Positions 4,239 to 5,797 of a DNA stretch of 5,797 nucleotides are shown piece by piece. The number at the start of each line of letters is the position of its first letter. Position 1 is the stretch's first letter. Source of the DNA: an uncultured Erysipelotrichaceae bacterium. Lineage in GTDB: Bacteria > Bacillota_I > Bacilli_A > RF39 > UBA660. Location of the stretch: NCBI GenBank assembly GCA_902767005.1, contig CACXFY010000097.1:1-5797 (forward strand), given 5' to 3'. Made by a program: the position numbers and the translations under genes. A model generated the notes under the pieces. It was not told the DNA's origin, made no database searches, and worked only from the letters and a program-made list of their open reading frames with translations.

Positions 4239-5797
4239 ATTAACATAAACAATAATTGAATGAATTCCATGGTCATTTACTAAACTAACTGTATTATTTG
4301 TAACTCTCTTACCATCTACAGTAGCTGACTCTTTCCTACTCTTAACCACCTCAACATTATAAACTGTATCAAGATAGTGATAAGTAGCTTTATATCCATC
4401 CCAACTTATTGGTATATTAGGTTCTATTCGTAATTTATTACCACGTTTTTTTAAACCTAATATTTCTTCAAGTCCTACTCTATAGAACCAACCAGCTGAA
4501 CCAGTATACCAAGTCCATCCACCTCTTCCACTTCTAGTAGCAGAAGAATATATATCGGCCGCAATAACATATGGCTCAACTTTATATTTCTTAACAGTCT
4601 CTGGAGAAACTGCCCTTGTTGCTGGATTAATCATTTGGAAATAACGATATGCTCTATCATAATAACCAGTTTTAATTAATGCCATTAAATACCAAGCAAC
4701 ACTATGAGTATACTGACCACCATTTTCTCTGATACCTTGTGGATAATTCATAATATATCCAGGATTATTCAAACTCTTAGAAAATGCTGGAGTTAGTAAC
4801 TTAATAATGCCATTGTCTTCATCAACTAATTTCTCTTCTACAGATGTAATAATACTCTGAATTCTATCTTTAGGAGCAACATCACTAAGTATAGAGAAAC
4901 TTTGACTAATTAAATCAATCTTACATTCACTATTTTCATGACTACCTAGTTTATCACCATTATCAAAGAATGCTCTTAAGTAATATTCTCCATCCCAACA
5001 TTTCTTATTGATGTTATCTTTTAATTTAACATTAAATTTATCATACCTATCTAAATCAAAATTCTTATCATATCTCTTCATCATACTCATAAACATTTCG
5101 ATATTTTGATATAAGAAGAATGCTAACCAAACTGATTCACCCTTACCTTTAATACCTACTTTGTTCATACCATCGTTCCAGTCTCCACCGCCCATTAAAG
5201 GAATCTTGTGTTTACCTAAACTACTCATAGATAAATCTAATGATTTAATCAAATGATTCATTAATGTATCTGTCTTTTTAGAATAAGTAAATGTCATACC
5301 TTTTTCAGCTTCATATTCACTTAACTTATCCCCTTCAATGTATGGAACTTCTTCATCTAATATAGTCATATCTCCTGTAGTAATAACATAATTATAAGTA
5401 GCATACACTAACCATAAATAATCATCTTTAAATCTACTACGTAAACCAAATCTATTTACTTCATGCCACCAATGAAGTACATCACCTTCAATAAATTGAT
5501 GTGAAGCATTTGTAAGAATTTGATTTCTAGTTACATCTGGTAATATTGAAACAATATTCATCGTATCTTGTAATTGATCTCTAAATCCAAAAGCACCAGA
5601 CACTTGATAATAACCAGTTTTAGCTAAAATACGAGCTGCCAATGTTTGATATAAATACCAACCATTCATAACATAATTAAATGTATTATCTGGACTCTTA
5701 ACCTCGAATGTTGAAAGAATACTACTCCAATAATCCTTAACTTCTTTCAAACTCTTAACACAATTCTTAATATCACTATATTTTTTAATTAACTTAA
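4233..5797 (-). CDS. GH94 glycoside phosphorylase domain protein (cyclic beta-glucan synthase-like), C-terminal part only
   Basis: The frame is open to the right edge with no stop, giving 521 complete codons less the stop; the true start lies outside. A TTG at 5750 could be read as a start, but KLIKKYSDIKNCVKS continues upstream in frame and no ribosome site precedes it. The sequence is the catalytic (alpha/alpha)6 barrel of GH94. Counting from the TTG codon, it has NGWYLYQTLAAR (29-40), GAFGFRDQLQD (52-62), HWWHE (93-97), DDYLWL (109-114), GGGDWNDGMN (187-196) with the DWND Asp that acts as general acid, RENGGQYTHSVAW (341-353), and GRGGWTWYTGSAGWFYR (408-424), a likely phosphate-binding loop. 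A beta-rich tail follows. GH94 enzymes phosphorolyse beta-glucosides, releasing glucose 1-phosphate, or tailor chains in the huge cyclic beta-1,2-glucan synthases. The GGGDWNDGMN and GFRDQLQD forms resemble the latter more than stand-alone cellobiose phosphorylases. The family is sure; the substrate and full length are not. Confidence 0.9.
   Translation of the reverse strand, partial: KLIKKYSDIKNCVKSLKEVKDYWSSILSTFEVKSPDNTFNYVMNGWYLYQTLAARILAKTGYYQVSGAFGFRDQLQDTMNIVSILPDVTRNQILTNASHQFIEGDVLHWWHEVNRFGLRSRFKDDYLWLVYATYNYVITTGDMTILDEEVPYIEGDKLSEYEAEKGMTFTYSKKTDTLMNHLIKSLDLSMSSLGKHKIPLMGGGDWNDGMNKVGIKGKGESVWLAFFLYQNIEMFMSMMKRYDKNFDLDRYDKFNVKLKDNINKKCWDGEYYLRAFFDNGDKLGSHENSECKIDLISQSFSILSDVAPKDRIQSIITSVEEKLVDEDNGIIKLLTPAFSKSLNNPGYIMNYPQGIRENGGQYTHSVAWYLMALIKTGYYDRAYRYFQMINPATRAVSPETVKKYKVEPYVIAADIYSSATRSGRGGWTWYTGSAGWFYRVGLEEILGLKKRGNKLRIEPNIPISWDGYKATYHYLDTVYNVEVVKSRKESATVDGKRVTNNTVSLVNDHGIHSIIVYVNK

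Noticed and set aside
5748..5750. TTG as the start codon of the GH94 gene.
   Set aside because: The frame continues upstream to the edge without a stop, no Shine-Dalgarno site precedes it, and the upstream residues fit the family's lead-in to the barrel.
1..5797. tRNA, rRNA, CRISPR arrays, riboswitches, insertion sequences or attachment sites.
   Set aside because: Gaps between genes total only about 120 bases and are filled by terminators, promoters and ribosome sites. I saw no repeat arrays, transposase motifs or structured RNA.

Overview
The window comes from an AT-rich bacterium. All six genes lie on the minus strand and almost no sequence is non-coding: the three gaps are about 8, 62 and 48 bases. 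The AT-rich codon choice (TTA, AGA, AAT, ATA), the Shine-Dalgarno sites, the Gram-positive style lipoprotein signal and the protein types suggest a small-genome Firmicutes/Mycoplasmatota-like organism, perhaps an uncultured gut lineage. That placement is inference. TGA works as a stop codon: it ends the glucose-6-phosphate isomerase gene inside an ATGA overlap, and Trp is written TGG, so the mycoplasma code does not apply.

In transcription order (right to left): (1) 5797-4233 is the C-terminal part of a GH94 phosphorylase-type protein that enters from beyond the right edge and ends at a small intrinsic terminator. (2) An extended -10 promoter next to that terminator starts an operon of glucose-6-phosphate isomerase (4184-2991), a PAP2 membrane phosphatase (2994-2371) and a HAD-fold protein (2393-1755). 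These genes overlap by 4 and 23 nt, and a second terminator ends the operon. (3) A second extended -10 promoter, next to that terminator, drives an RluA-type pseudouridine synthase (1692-847). Eight bases later comes a lipoprotein GH3 beta-N-acetylhexosaminidase-like enzyme (838-1), which leaves by the left edge.

Most of the genes fit central sugar metabolism and envelope upkeep. GH94 enzymes release glucose 1-phosphate, which reaches glycolysis through a phosphoglucomutase and the isomerase. The PAP2 protein may dephosphorylate a lipid carrier, and the GH3 lipoprotein may trim cell-wall muropeptides. These links are inference from families and proximity.

The two most notable points are these. 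The HAD protein keeps the fold signature but has lost both motif I aspartates and other catalytic residues, so it is probably not a phosphatase. The two gene junctions share one very compact design: a terminator hairpin that begins one or two codons before the stop, a U-tract, then an extended -10 promoter with no visible -35 box, and a predicted transcript start at or next to the ribosome binding site.
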